Source of the DNA: Herpetosiphon gulosus
GTDB taxonomy: Bacteria > Chloroflexota > Chloroflexia > Chloroflexales > Herpetosiphonaceae
Direction of reading: 5' to 3'
Assembly (NCBI RefSeq): GCF_039545135.1
Contig: NZ_BAABRU010000010.1
Span: 186,001 to 250,000, forward strand
Length of the DNA stretch: 64,000 bases
Shown piece after piece: positions 52,431 through 61,455 of the stretch; position 1 is the stretch's first letter; every line of letters starts with the position of its first letter. The translations under genes were made by a program, and so were the position numbers. Under the pieces are notes generated by a model. That model was not told where the DNA came from. It saw only the letters and a list, made by a program, of their open reading frames with translations, and made no database searches.

Positions 52431-53304
52431 CGGCTTTGGCAGGCCGGAAGCCCTCACCAAGTACCTCAACTGCCTCTGTCATTACCACAAAGGCCCGTGG
52501 ATCGATGTTGTAAATCATCTTTTTGAGAATTGCAATTTCGGCTTGGCTGATGACACACATCAACACAGCTCGTTCGCGGCCACTATAACCGCCACGACCT
52601 TCGAGCATGGTTACCCCGCGATCAAGATCGTGCAACACAGCATCGCGAATTGCCTCAGGTTTGTCGGAAACAATCAAGGCTGAACGGCCATCGCTGAAGC
52701 CTTCTAACACAATATCGATCACGCGGGTTTCGATAAAGGCTAGCAACAAAGCATACAGCACCGGAGTTGCGCCGTAAATCCAGCCAGCTGCGCCAAACAC
52801 CACTACGCTCGAAATCAACATCGATTGGCCTGGACGAATGCCACGCCATTGCTGCAACAAGCGAGCCACAATATCGACCCCGCCAGTTGTACCGCCAACC
52901 CGCAAGACCAAACCTGTGCCGATGCCGCTGAGCAAGGCTCCATAGGCGATGTACAACAATGGTTCGCGTTGCACAAACTGGCCTACGCGATTGGCTGTGA
53001 GATCGATAAAAACCGAGAGCATCACTGTGGCGAAAATCGTGCGCAAGCCAAAAACAAAGCCGCCCAAACGCTTCAAGCCAATAATAAACAAGGGAATATT
53101 GAGCACCAACGACGTTACGCCAATTGGCAAGCCAAGCAGCGTTTTGAGCATGGCGGCAATCCCCGTCACCCCGCCAAAAATCACATTATTGGGGTCGAGA
53201 AATATATTCAAGGCGAGCGCGATACAGAGCGTACCAATCGTCATCACCAAATAATCACGCAGAATGCCGGGAATTTGTTCGCGGCGGATAGCTAAACGGT
53301 GCAT
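52426..53304 (-). CDS. YitT-family membrane protein
   Basis: A 292-residue protein with five to six membrane helices, 'LNIFLDPNNVIFGGVTGIA' early in the sequence, and a C-terminal DUF2179-type cytoplasmic domain ('MLEGRGGYSGRERAVLMCVI'). This is the plan of the YitT/DUF161 family, with no established function. The ATG at 53304 has GAGG 5 nt upstream and fits the family; an upstream frame extension of 19 residues does not. Confidence 0.87.
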   Translation of the reverse strand: MHRLAIRREQIPGILRDYLVMTIGTLCIALALNIFLDPNNVIFGGVTGIAAMLKTLLGLPIGVTSLVLNIPLFIIGLKRLGGFVFGLRTIFATVMLSVFIDLTANRVGQFVQREPLLYIAYGALLSGIGTGLVLRVGGTTGGVDIVARLLQQWRGIRPGQSMLISSVVVFGAAGWIYGATPVLYALLLAFIETRVIDIVLEGFSDGRSALIVSDKPEAIRDAVLHDLDRGVTMLEGRGGYSGRERAVLMCVISQAEIAILKKMIYNIDPRAFVVMTEAVEVLGEGFRPAKAE

Positions 53305-53617
53305 AAAAACCTCAAGATGCTGATAACCAACCAAAAAGACCACCTCAACAAGGTGGTGCATCCATGGTTCGCTATCAAGGTAGCTGTTGATAGCGCTATC
53401 CTACCGCGAAATTATTAATTTTCCAACCCCATGAACCTATGCCATTAGTCCTAAGCCTCGAAAGGATGAATGAGGGATGCAGGAAAATCGGAAATCAAAA
53501 GCATGAAATTTAACCGCGAAGAACGCGAAGGCCAGGCCACAAAGGATGAGGGGTCAGGGGCGAGGAATCAGCTTGGACTGACCCCTGACTCCTCGCCCCT
53601 GACCCCTGACTCCTCGC
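53305..53617. repeat. Intergenic gap with an 18-bp inverted repeat (locus F)
   Basis: A 313-bp gap. 53549-53566 (AGGGGTCAGGGGCGAGGA) has an exact reverse complement at 53590-53607, giving a strong stem just before the stop of the convergent histidine-kinase gene. 53515-53540 carries 'aaccgcgaagaacgcgaagg'. The 'cccctgactcctcgc' word is repeated. It may act as terminator for that kinase gene; the same words recur in other gaps. Confidence 0.65.
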
Positions 53618-55171
53618 TTATAACGGCAAACACAACGTCAGCAACGTACCAGCGTTTGGCTGGCTTTGAATCGAGAGCGAACCTTGGATCAGCTGAGTTC
53701 TTTCGCGCATACTGGTCAGGCCAAAGCCGCCGCTGGCTGTTTGTTGCACAGCAGCAAGTTCAAAACCTTGGCCATCATCGCTGACCGTGATTTGAAGCTG
53801 GCCGGCAGCGACGATTGATCGGATGGCCACATGCTTGGCTTGGGCATGCTTTTCAACATTGCTCAAGGCCTCGTTGACCACTCGTAACACCTGAATCGCC
53901 ATATCGCTGGGTAGCGTAAGCTCTTGACCATCGTGGCTATATTGGCTTTGAATATTGGTACGTTGATGAAATGTATCAACCAATTCGGCCAAAACATCGC
54001 TGAGTACCCGCCCATCGATCGCTGGAGCAGATAAGTTCCAGACGCTGCGCCGTAGATCGTGCAAGGCCGCCAAGGCCAAATCATAGGCTTTTTGCAAGCG
54101 TAGTTGGGCTTTTTCGGGCTGATGGAGGTTGCGTATGCCAGCCTCGATTTGTAAGCGCAAGCCAGTTAGTTGCTGGGCCAAGGTATCGTGAAAATCGCGG
54201 GCTAGGCGGTTGCGCTCGGCCAAGGTTGCCGAGAAACGCGCTTGTTCGTAAAGTTGGGCGTTGTAAATTGCCATTGCTGCGGCATCGGCAAATGGTTGCA
54301 ACGCTTGGCGCAAGGCTGCATTGGCTGGCTGGACGCTCCAATAATTTAAACGGCCAATTGTTTCACCTTTGACGTGAAGCATAATCTCAAGGCTTTGTAA
54401 ATTTGAATCGGGGCTACCAACGCTGGCAACGATCCGCCATTCTTGATCTTCGAGCAGAGCCACCGTAACCGCTTGGGCATTGGCTAAACTGCGGCCTGCC
54501 TCAGCCACTTGGGCTAAAACGCGGGCTAATTGAACTTCGCTCGATAATGCAGCGGTGATGGCACTGAGTTGTTGTAAATAATCACGTTCTTGGGCTAGTT
54601 CTTGGGCTAGCTGCTCGACTTTTTGGCGGGTGAGCACCGATTCGTTGGTGACATAACCAAACAATGTAACAAACAGGAGTAATACAATCTGGCTCGATAA
54701 GGCTGATAAACCAGCACTGGTTAGCGGCAAGCCCGAGGCAATAAAGCTGGCACTCATCAATATTGCAATTAAGCCAGCAATGATCAGGGTTTTGGGCAAG
54801 GGATAGGTTCCGGCGATAAAGACCATTGGCACCATAAAGGCAATTGGTTGGGTCGTGAAATCGCGACTAATCAGTTGCATCAAGGCCGCAAGCCCAAAAA
54901 CTACACTAATTAACAGTTGAGGATTGCGGCGAAAACGGGTACAAAGTGGTGTTTCAAACCAAAAAAAACTTTTCAAGCCAACATAACCAATGGCTGCGCC
55001 TAAATAAATAACTAAATCCACGCCACGCAGACTGCCATTACTAAATCCAATAATTGGCGGCACAACACAGGCCACCAAGGCGGCAATAATGCCCGACCAC
55101 AACAAACTTTGGTTGTGAACCCGATCTTGAGCGGTTTGTTGATCAATTGTGATTGGCTCTGGGTGCATCAT
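53618..55171 (-). CDS. NarL-type sensor histidine kinase
   Basis: A 517-residue kinase. Six membrane helices fill 20-190; a coiled coil and a GAF-like domain follow (about 210-330); the HisKA_3 phosphoacceptor is in 'LAERNRLARDFHDTLAQQL', with the usual His-Asp; HATPase_c has 'VVNEALSNVEKHAQA' and 'DDGQGF'. It would phosphorylate a NarL/LuxR-type response regulator, none of which is adjacent. The exact start is uncertain: a GTG at 55186 and ATGs at 55171 and 55168 are possible, and none has a strong ribosome-binding site. Confidence 0.88.
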   Translation of the reverse strand: MMHPEPITIDQQTAQDRVHNQSLLWSGIIAALVACVVPPIIGFSNGSLRGVDLVIYLGAAIGYVGLKSFFWFETPLCTRFRRNPQLLISVVFGLAALMQLISRDFTTQPIAFMVPMVFIAGTYPLPKTLIIAGLIAILMSASFIASGLPLTSAGLSALSSQIVLLLFVTLFGYVTNESVLTRQKVEQLAQELAQERDYLQQLSAITAALSSEVQLARVLAQVAEAGRSLANAQAVTVALLEDQEWRIVASVGSPDSNLQSLEIMLHVKGETIGRLNYWSVQPANAALRQALQPFADAAAMAIYNAQLYEQARFSATLAERNRLARDFHDTLAQQLTGLRLQIEAGIRNLHQPEKAQLRLQKAYDLALAALHDLRRSVWNLSAPAIDGRVLSDVLAELVDTFHQRTNIQSQYSHDGQELTLPSDMAIQVLRVVNEALSNVEKHAQAKHVAIRSIVAAGQLQITVSDDGQGFELAAVQQTASGGFGLTSMRERTQLIQGSLSIQSQPNAGTLLTLCLPL

Positions 55172-55265
55172 AAACCAGCTACTCACCTAAATCTGCCATA
55201 CTATAGCATTATTGGCTTCTAGCGCCCAGCTAAAAGCCAATGATCATGTTGATTAATTGCGCGGT

Positions 55266-55748
55266 TTAGTTGCTTGCTGCATTACCCAATTGTTTAGATT
55301 TGGGGGCAAATCCATAGCGTTGATCAAGCTTACGACCCACATAGGGCAGAATAAAGAAGGGTAAAGAAACTTCCGCCGCAAAAATCCAAAAATTAATCTC
55401 AACTCCAATGCGGGCAATAATTTGATTGAGGGTTGCAACACATACAAAGGCATACGATTGGGTCATCCATTGATAGTGCAAGCGTAGCCAGCGTCGCCCC
55501 AAGCGTTTGCGAAAGAAAATTACGCTATAGGCAATGGTCGCCGAAGCCATTCCCAATCCGTTCAGAACATCAGGTGCGCTAACTCCGGCCCGACTGATGA
55601 CGATGCCTGTGCTGAATAACGTTACCCATCCTAACAAATAGCCTTTGCCAATCCAACGATGGGTTGTTGTGCCGTTGGGCCAGCGATAGGCCGCCAAGCC
55701 AGCGCTCAGCGCTAAGACCGCCCCAATGATATGCAAAATCAGAAACAT
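55266..55748 (-). CDS. DUF2306-like membrane protein
   Basis: A 160-residue protein with four hydrophobic helices and 'HRWIGKGYLLGW' after helix 1, then 'RLHYQWMTQSYAFV', the conserved His/Arg pattern of the DUF2306 family. Function unknown; the paired His residues could bind haem. The start is the ATG at 55748 with GAGG 7 nt upstream; a GTG two codons earlier is less likely. Confidence 0.75.
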   Translation of the reverse strand: MFLILHIIGAVLALSAGLAAYRWPNGTTTHRWIGKGYLLGWVTLFSTGIVISRAGVSAPDVLNGLGMASATIAYSVIFFRKRLGRRWLRLHYQWMTQSYAFVCVATLNQIIARIGVEINFWIFAAEVSLPFFILPYVGRKLDQRYGFAPKSKQLGNAASN

Positions 55749-55952
55749 TGCCACACCTCACCAGTAAAGAAGCCTAATTCCAATGACTGGAGTTTAGCAA
55801 TGTGCGCGGGCTAGTCCATCAGTACTAAGTGCTACAACCAAACTAGATCAAAAGAACTAGTTGAGGTTAGCCATAATGTTGCCTACTATTGGGTGTCGGG
55901 CAATGCTATCGTATCTCCAACGCTCCACCTTTAATCCACGAGGAACCTAGTG

Positions 55953-56534
55953 ATGGATACGGCTTTACCCCTGATTGCCATTCGTGATATCTACAACCAG
56001 AGTTTACCATTTGGCTCGTTATGGCGCGATCAAGCGGCGCTTTTGGTGTTTTTGCGCCATCCAGGTTGTGCGGTCTGTCGGCGCAACTTACTCGATTTAT
56101 ATGAGTACACCACAGCTTTTCGCATGTTGGATATTAATTTGGCGGTGATTACGATGGCCGAGCCAGCCGCTGCCCAAGCTTTTGCGCGGCTCTATCGCTT
56201 GCCAATTCCAATCTACAGTGATCCAGAGCGCCAAATTTATCGGGCAACAGGGTTTAGTGAGGGTAGTTTGTATAGTGTGGTCAGCCCACAGGTGATGTTG
56301 CATCAGGCTTGGCAGTTTTTGCAGGGGCATTGGGTTGGGGGTGGGCAAGGTCAATCACTGACCCAACATGGCGGTCACGCCTTGATTAAATGTCGCGCAA
56401 CCGCCCCAAGTTATATTCATGTCGCCGATCCAATCTATCGCTATCCAGCGTGGCAAAGTGTCTTGGAATATACCCAACAGCGTTTTTATACCAATGAAGA
56501 GATTAATCCCAACTTTGCTCGTCAATTGGCTTAA
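55953..56534 (+). CDS. AhpC/TSA-like thioredoxin-fold protein
   Basis: A 193-residue thioredoxin-fold protein of the AhpC-TSA_2 group. 'LLVFLRHPGCAVCRRNLLDL' carries a C-x-x-C active site at the position of peroxiredoxin Cys; 'IPIYSDPERQIYRATGF' and the later 'HGGHALI' follow the family. A peroxide- or disulfide-reductase role is plausible. AGGA lies 8 nt before the ATG; a GTG one codon earlier also exists. Transcribed alone. Confidence 0.8.
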   Translation: MDTALPLIAIRDIYNQSLPFGSLWRDQAALLVFLRHPGCAVCRRNLLDLYEYTTAFRMLDINLAVITMAEPAAAQAFARLYRLPIPIYSDPERQIYRATGFSEGSLYSVVSPQVMLHQAWQFLQGHWVGGGQGQSLTQHGGHALIKCRATAPSYIHVADPIYRYPAWQSVLEYTQQRFYTNEEINPNFARQLA

Positions 56535-56537
56535 CCT

Positions 56538-57278
56538 CTACCAACCTTCGTCATCGCCGCCTTGGCTATCGGTCGGGTTGCCATCGGCTCCAACTGCATA
56601 ATTATCATACAGATCTTCGCGATTGCGATCCTCGCTACGCTCCAATTGATCGAGTTGGCGCTCAGCTTCATCAGGGTTCATACTTGACGGTGGTGCTTGG
56701 GGACGTTCCGGTGGTTGGCCGCCGCCACTCGGATCTTGGTTTGGATCAGGTTGTTGACCATCTTGGGGTGGTTGATTGGGATCTTGTTGGCCATCCTGTG
56801 GCTGCTGATTGGGATCTTGTTGATTGCTAGCTTGTTGCTGTTGTTGCTGCTGCTCTTGGATTTTTTGGGCTAGCTCAAGGTTATATTTGGCATCAAGATC
56901 ATCGGGATTGATCCGCAAGGCTTTTTTATAGGCTTCAATCGCCTCATCAAGCTCCTCTAGCCGAAAGTGGGCATTGCCTTGGTTGTAATAAATAATTGCT
57001 TGGGTCGCAGGGTCGGCAGTTTGCAAGGCATTATTTGGGGCTTCAATTGCCCCTAAATAATCGCCCATTTGGTAGCGCGTATTGCCTAAATTAACCTGTG
57101 GTTCAGGCCGATCAGGAGCCATCAACACTGCTTCTTTATATTGATTGAGGGCTTGACCATACACGCCCTGCTCGTAGAGTGCGTTGCCCTCAGCATTAAT
57201 ATCGGCGGCAGACGGTGCGCCACAACCAGTCAGGGCTAATAACAGCAAGCCCGTGCTAACAATCGTTGTAGGTTTCAT
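56538..57278 (-). CDS. BatC-like TPR lipoprotein
   Basis: A 246-residue lipoprotein: signal with lipobox 'LTGC' (Cys19), then about three TPR units ending near 135 ('AIEAYKKALRINPDDLDAKY'), and a long Gln/Pro/Asp-rich tail with 'QQDPNQQPQDG' repeats. This is the BatC plan. It overlaps the upstream BatB-like gene by 4 nt and is last in the MoxR-DUF58-Bat operon. Confidence 0.85.
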   Translation of the reverse strand: MKPTTIVSTGLLLLALTGCGAPSAADINAEGNALYEQGVYGQALNQYKEAVLMAPDRPEPQVNLGNTRYQMGDYLGAIEAPNNALQTADPATQAIIYYNQGNAHFRLEELDEAIEAYKKALRINPDDLDAKYNLELAQKIQEQQQQQQQASNQQDPNQQPQDGQQDPNQPPQDGQQPDPNQDPSGGGQPPERPQAPPSSMNPDEAERQLDQLERSEDRNREDLYDNYAVGADGNPTDSQGGDDEGW

Positions 57279-58288
57279 GCTGCTACCACCTTTCGTTGCT
57301 CCAAGCGCCCCACAAAGACATCGGCGACTAATAAAATAAAGGCTAGGCCTGCGAAAATATAGAAGCGCTCGCTGTAAACTCGCCGAGTTTGATCAGTCAG
57401 ATCAACCGGGGCGCTTTGTTCAAGCGCGGTTTGCAATTGGTTAAGATCTAACGTGCTGCCATCGAAGTAGGTTCCACCAGTGGCCGAGGCAATTTGCTCA
57501 AGCAAAGGCCGATTGAGTTTGCTAATCACCCGTTGGCCTTGATCTTCGACATAACTAATATTACCAAGCTCATCGTAGATTGGAATTTGGCCGCCAGCTT
57601 CGGTTGCCATGCCAATCGTATGAATTGTCAGCCCCATTTTGGCTGCTTCACGCGCGGCGGCAACTGCTTCGCCATCGCTTTGTTCATCGGAATCGCCGCC
57701 ATCAGTGATCAAAATCATGGTGCGGCCTTCGATTTGGCCAATTGGAAATGAGCGTAAGCCCTCAGTGATGACTTCCTCAACATCGGTGCCACCGAGCGAA
57801 AGCCCACGTGGGTTGATTGGCTCAACCAAGGAGCGGGCCGCTGCGAGGTCGCTGGTCAAGGGAAATTGCACATAACTCGACGAACCAAACATCAGCATGC
57901 CCACTTGATTACCTTCTAAGCGATCAAGCAGCGCTAAAACCATGCGTTTGCTGGCATCGATCCGCGATGGCCGTACATCTTGTGCTGCCATACTGCGTGA
58001 ACCATCAAGCAAGATTAACACTTGTAAACCGCTACGCTTGAGCGTTTCATCGCCGCTACCCCAAACTGGTCGCGCCAGTGCCACAATGATTAATCCTACG
58101 GCACTGAGTTGCAAGACGATCCGAATGCGGCGTTGGCGAGCAGGCTGCATCGAAAGCAACGAAGCAATTAAGCCTGGATCGCCGAGCGCAGCGCGATCAC
58201 GTTCTTCGGCGCGACGAGCGAGCCAGAATACCCCCGCCAAGGGCAGTAAAACCAATAAGAGCCATAAATTTGCTGGTACAAGTGCCAT
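57275..58288 (-). CDS. BatB-like von Willebrand factor A protein
   Basis: A 337-residue inner-membrane protein: two N-terminal helices, a VWA domain with MIDAS 'ILLDGSRSMAAQDV' and 'LITDGGDSDEQSDG', and a C-terminal helix. It matches BatB of the Bacteroides aerotolerance operon. It shares 1 nt with the stop of the BatA-like gene (TAATG). The complex is thought to sense or protect against membrane/oxidative stress. Confidence 0.88.
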   Translation of the reverse strand: MALVPANLWLLLVLLPLAGVFWLARRAEERDRAALGDPGLIASLLSMQPARQRRIRIVLQLSAVGLIIVALARPVWGSGDETLKRSGLQVLILLDGSRSMAAQDVRPSRIDASKRMVLALLDRLEGNQVGMLMFGSSSYVQFPLTSDLAAARSLVEPINPRGLSLGGTDVEEVITEGLRSFPIGQIEGRTMILITDGGDSDEQSDGEAVAAAREAAKMGLTIHTIGMATEAGGQIPIYDELGNISYVEDQGQRVISKLNRPLLEQIASATGGTYFDGSTLDLNQLQTALEQSAPVDLTDQTRRVYSERFYIFAGLAFILLVADVFVGRLEQRKVVAA

Positions 58289-59286
58289 TAGCCAATACTC
58301 CGTAGAATGGTATTGCGTAGCAAAATTTCAATCATCAAGAGCAAGAGTGCTCCAGCGGCCCATGGTTGCCAAGCCTCGGTGTAGCGGACTAATTTTTCGC
58401 TAGCGACTTGCGAGCGTTCCATTTTATCGATCGTATCGTAGACATCGCGTAGGCCTTGTTCATCGCCAGCACGGAAGAAAATTCCGCCCGTCTGTTCAGC
58501 AATATCGCGTAAGGCTACTTCATCCTCGGCAGTTGGCGCGGGAATTAGGTAGGTTTCGTCGCGCCAAGGATCATGCACGGGATATTCGCCGCCGCCTGGT
58601 TTGCCGACCAAAATTGTATACACCCGCACATCTAAAGCACGAGCAATTTCGGCAGCTTGGGCTGGCTCGATATCGCCACGATTGTTGGAGCCATCGGTGA
58701 GCAAAATCACGACTTTGCTTTTGGTGGTGCTGTTGCGCAAGCCATTGACCGAGTGGGCTAAGGCGATGCCAATCGCCGTCCCATCAGGGCGGCGTACCGT
58801 TTGCACTTGACCCAATAAATTTTGCAAAAAGTCGTAATCAAGCGTCAACGGCACTTGGGTAAAGGCATGGCCTGAAAAAACCACGAGGCCAATCCGATCA
58901 TCTTTGCGGCCTTTAACAAACTCTGAAATGACTTCTTTGGCTACGGTGATGCGGTCTTTTGGCTCGAAGTCACCAGCCTTCATACTCAGCGAAATATCCA
59001 AGGCTAGCTGAATATCGATGCCTTCGCGTACCACTCGCTCGGAGCTTTGGGCATATTGTGGCCGAGTGAGGACTACCACCAACAAGCCAATTGCCGCAGC
59101 TCGCAACGAAATTAACACAGGTCGCATACGAATCCGCCACGACGGCTTGACCCCACGCAACATGCCCAAATCGGAGAAGCGCATGGTCACGACTTCACCG
59201 CGACTGCGGCGATACAGCGACCACCAGACAATCGGCACAATCGGCAACAACCAAAATAACAACGGATAAGCAAATGTCATAAGCAA
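58288..59286 (-). CDS. BatA-like von Willebrand factor A protein
   Basis: A 332-residue paralogue of the next gene: two N-terminal helices, VWA domain with 'LALDISLSMKAGDF' and 'LTDGSNNRGDIEP', and a C-terminal helix. It matches BatA. A 179-bp gap containing repeated words separates it from the BatD-like gene, so it may have its own promoter. Confidence 0.88.
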   Translation of the reverse strand: MLMTFAYPLLFWLLPIVPIVWWSLYRRSRGEVVTMRFSDLGMLRGVKPSWRIRMRPVLISLRAAAIGLLVVVLTRPQYAQSSERVVREGIDIQLALDISLSMKAGDFEPKDRITVAKEVISEFVKGRKDDRIGLVVFSGHAFTQVPLTLDYDFLQNLLGQVQTVRRPDGTAIGIALAHSVNGLRNSTTKSKVVILLTDGSNNRGDIEPAQAAEIARALDVRVYTILVGKPGGGEYPVHDPWRDETYLIPAPTAEDEVALRDIAEQTGGIFFRAGDEQGLRDVYDTIDKMERSQVASEKLVRYTEAWQPWAAGALLLLMIEILLRNTILRSIG

Positions 59287-59465
59287 CTCTGATATAAGGA
59301 TGAAGGATGAGGGATGAAGGATGAATTAATCAGCTTCATAACCTTTACCATCGATCAATCGTCAAGTAATTTAAATCGTATCTCAACCAATATATTTGCA
59401 TCCCTCATAATTTATCCTTCATTCCTTCGTTTTCCTCCCTCATAATTCATCCTTCATAATTTAGA
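59287..59465. repeat. Intergenic gap with repeated words (locus G)
   Basis: 179 bp within the Bat operon. 59297-59326 is 'aaggatgaaggatgagggatgaagg'-type, and 59401-59460 carries its reverse complement several times ('tcctccctcataattcatcc', 'tcattcc'). The two could pair into a long stem. The words match loci A, C, D and F. Confidence 0.65.
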
Positions 59466-60386
59466 TTAGCGTGTCGCCAAAATTGCTTGGCGGGCGTTAT
59501 CAATCATGGCGTGGGCTTCGATTGGATTGGGTAGTTGGCGGGCAAATTTCACGCCATCAGATTCAGCCAGCAAGCGCAGCAACATATCACGGCGTTGTTG
59601 CATGCCAGGGTGTGAAAGCGCCAAACGCACTTCGTTGGTAGTTCGCTCAAGTGCTGGCACCGAAAAACGATCAGTGATGAAGGTTCGTAGCACATCAGCA
59701 ATCAAGGCATAATGTTCGACAATTCGGCCTTGATCGATTAAGCGTAAACTGCCAATCCGTTCAAGCTCAGCCATGGCTACCGCAAACGGGTCACGAACTG
59801 GCTGCGGTGCTTGGGCCGGAACTGGCACTGGCCGATGCTTGCGGAAGTAGGTGATCGCCCACGCCGCAAAGCCAGCCACCAAAATCGCCAACAACGAAAG
59901 GCCAATAATCAATAAATAATTTGCTTGTTCATTCATAATCAATTGTGGTTTCAATGGTTTAATATCTTCAGGATTTTCATCGAGCACCGAAGCCACTTCG
60001 ACACTAACGGGCTGGGTATTGGCGCGGCCAGTGGTTCCATCGGGATTGGTTATTTTGACCAGTTGGGTTGGAAAAGCATGAATGCCCACATCCCAGTTGG
60101 TTAATTGGCAGCGCCAGCCTTGGCGTAAGCCATCGGCAACGCTGGTTTCAGTCAGCGGAGCACACTCGCGTACTTCCCATTCGCCAAACATTTTGGTTGG
60201 CATCGCTGGGAGTTCGCTTTTGAAACCGTTGGGCGTGGTCACTTGCAATTCGTACTCGACCAAATCACCAACAGTAATTTTGGTGCGATTGAGTTGAGCA
60301 CGCACGGCTACGGCTGGCTCGGCGGCTGCGACCGGCGCAATTAAGAGCAAACAACTGAATCCGAATAACCACCACAATTTTGCCAT
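59466..60386 (-). CDS. BatD-like protein
   Basis: A 306-residue membrane protein: signal or anchor helix (1-25), a beta-rich exported region with 'LVEYELQVTTPNG', one helix near 170-190, and a cytoplasmic helical region with 'RDPFAVAMAELERIGSL'. Sequence is divergent; position between DUF58 and BatA marks it as BatD. The start at 60386 has AGAGGA 6 nt upstream and lies 10 nt after the DUF58 stop. Confidence 0.75.
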   Translation of the reverse strand: MAKLWWLFGFSCLLLIAPVAAAEPAVAVRAQLNRTKITVGDLVEYELQVTTPNGFKSELPAMPTKMFGEWEVRECAPLTETSVADGLRQGWRCQLTNWDVGIHAFPTQLVKITNPDGTTGRANTQPVSVEVASVLDENPEDIKPLKPQLIMNEQANYLLIIGLSLLAILVAGFAAWAITYFRKHRPVPVPAQAPQPVRDPFAVAMAELERIGSLRLIDQGRIVEHYALIADVLRTFITDRFSVPALERTTNEVRLALSHPGMQQRRDMLLRLLAESDGVKFARQLPNPIEAHAMIDNARQAILATR

Positions 60387-60396
60387 AGCTGTTCCT

Positions 60397-61284
60397 CTAG
60401 CCGCGTTCACGGCGTTTCATCCGACGATTAAAGAAGCTTTGCAGCGAATCGGCGTAACGCCCATCAGTTTGCAAACTCATATGATCAACGCCCAAGGCCC
60501 GTAGTTCGGCTACATGGCTTTGGTGTTGAGCTTCGGCCTGCTTTTCAAACATGTCGCGTAATTTTTCATTGCGCAAATCGACAACCAACTCTTGGCCGGT
60601 TTCGGCATCTTGCAGCCGTACCAAGCCAACCTTGGGCAATTTACGTTCGCGCGGGTCTTCCACTCGCACTGCGACGACATCATGGCGACGCGCCGTAATC
60701 CGCAACGGTCGAATCCAATTATCGAGCGAGCGAAAATCCGAGATAATGAAGACCAAGGCTTTGCCTTCGACCACGTTGTTAAGGTAATCCAAGGCTTTGG
60801 TGATGTTGGTGCCGCGATGCTCAGGGTCGGTTGTGAGCAACGATCGCACAATTTGCATCACATGGTTACGGCCTTTGCGCGGCGGGATAAAGCGCTCAAC
60901 TTCCTCGGTAAAGAGCAGCATGCCCACGCGATCGTTGTTGCGCACCGCCGAAAATGCCAAGGTTGCGCACAATTCGGCTTCTAGTTCGCGTTTGAGTTTG
61001 CGGGTTGTGCCGAAATCTGCCGAAGCACTCATATCGACCAGTAGCATCACGGTCATCTCACGCTCTTCGACAAAGCGCTTGATAAACGGACGGCCTGTCC
61101 GCGCGGTGACATTCCAATCGATCGCACGCACATCATCGCCAGGCTCGTATTCGCGAATTTCATCGAACTCAACGCCACGCCCCTTGAAGCTGCTCATGTA
61201 CATGCCAGCAAACACACCAGTTACCAACTTGGTCGTTTTCAATTCAATGAAGCGCACTTGGCGCATGAGTTCTTGTAAATTCAT
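60397..61284 (-). CDS. DUF58-family protein
   Basis: A 295-residue protein of the DUF58 (VWA-like) family: 'GRGVEFDEIREYEPGDDVRA' is the classic signature, followed by 'IDWNVTART' and a VWA-like 'LLVDMSASADFG'. DUF58 proteins are found next to MoxR ATPases and Bat proteins and are thought to be MoxR clients. It lies between moxR and the BatD-like gene. Confidence 0.92.
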   Translation of the reverse strand: MNLQELMRQVRFIELKTTKLVTGVFAGMYMSSFKGRGVEFDEIREYEPGDDVRAIDWNVTARTGRPFIKRFVEEREMTVMLLVDMSASADFGTTRKLKRELEAELCATLAFSAVRNNDRVGMLLFTEEVERFIPPRKGRNHVMQIVRSLLTTDPEHRGTNITKALDYLNNVVEGKALVFIISDFRSLDNWIRPLRITARRHDVVAVRVEDPRERKLPKVGLVRLQDAETGQELVVDLRNEKLRDMFEKQAEAQHQSHVAELRALGVDHMSLQTDGRYADSLQSFFNRRMKRRERG

Positions 61285-61455
61285 GGTGTATCCGATTATT
61301 GATCCACGAAGGACACGAAGGGGTCAGGCTTTAGGGACGAGGAGCCTGTTTTGAATTAGCTGACCAATCAGCACTCCTGATCACTAACCCCTAGCACCCT
61401 CTGCGCCTCTGCGTTAAAAACTGGCCCCTGACGACTGATCCCTAGCCCCTATACC
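61285..61455. repeat. Intergenic gap with repeated words (locus H)
   Basis: 171 bp between DUF58 and MoxR genes. 61303-61325 carries 'ccacgaaggacacgaaggggtcagg', 61395-61413 'ctctgcgcctctgcgttaa' and 61420-61450 'ggcccctgacgactgatccc'. Words match loci A, B, D, E and F. No gene is evident. Confidence 0.65.
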
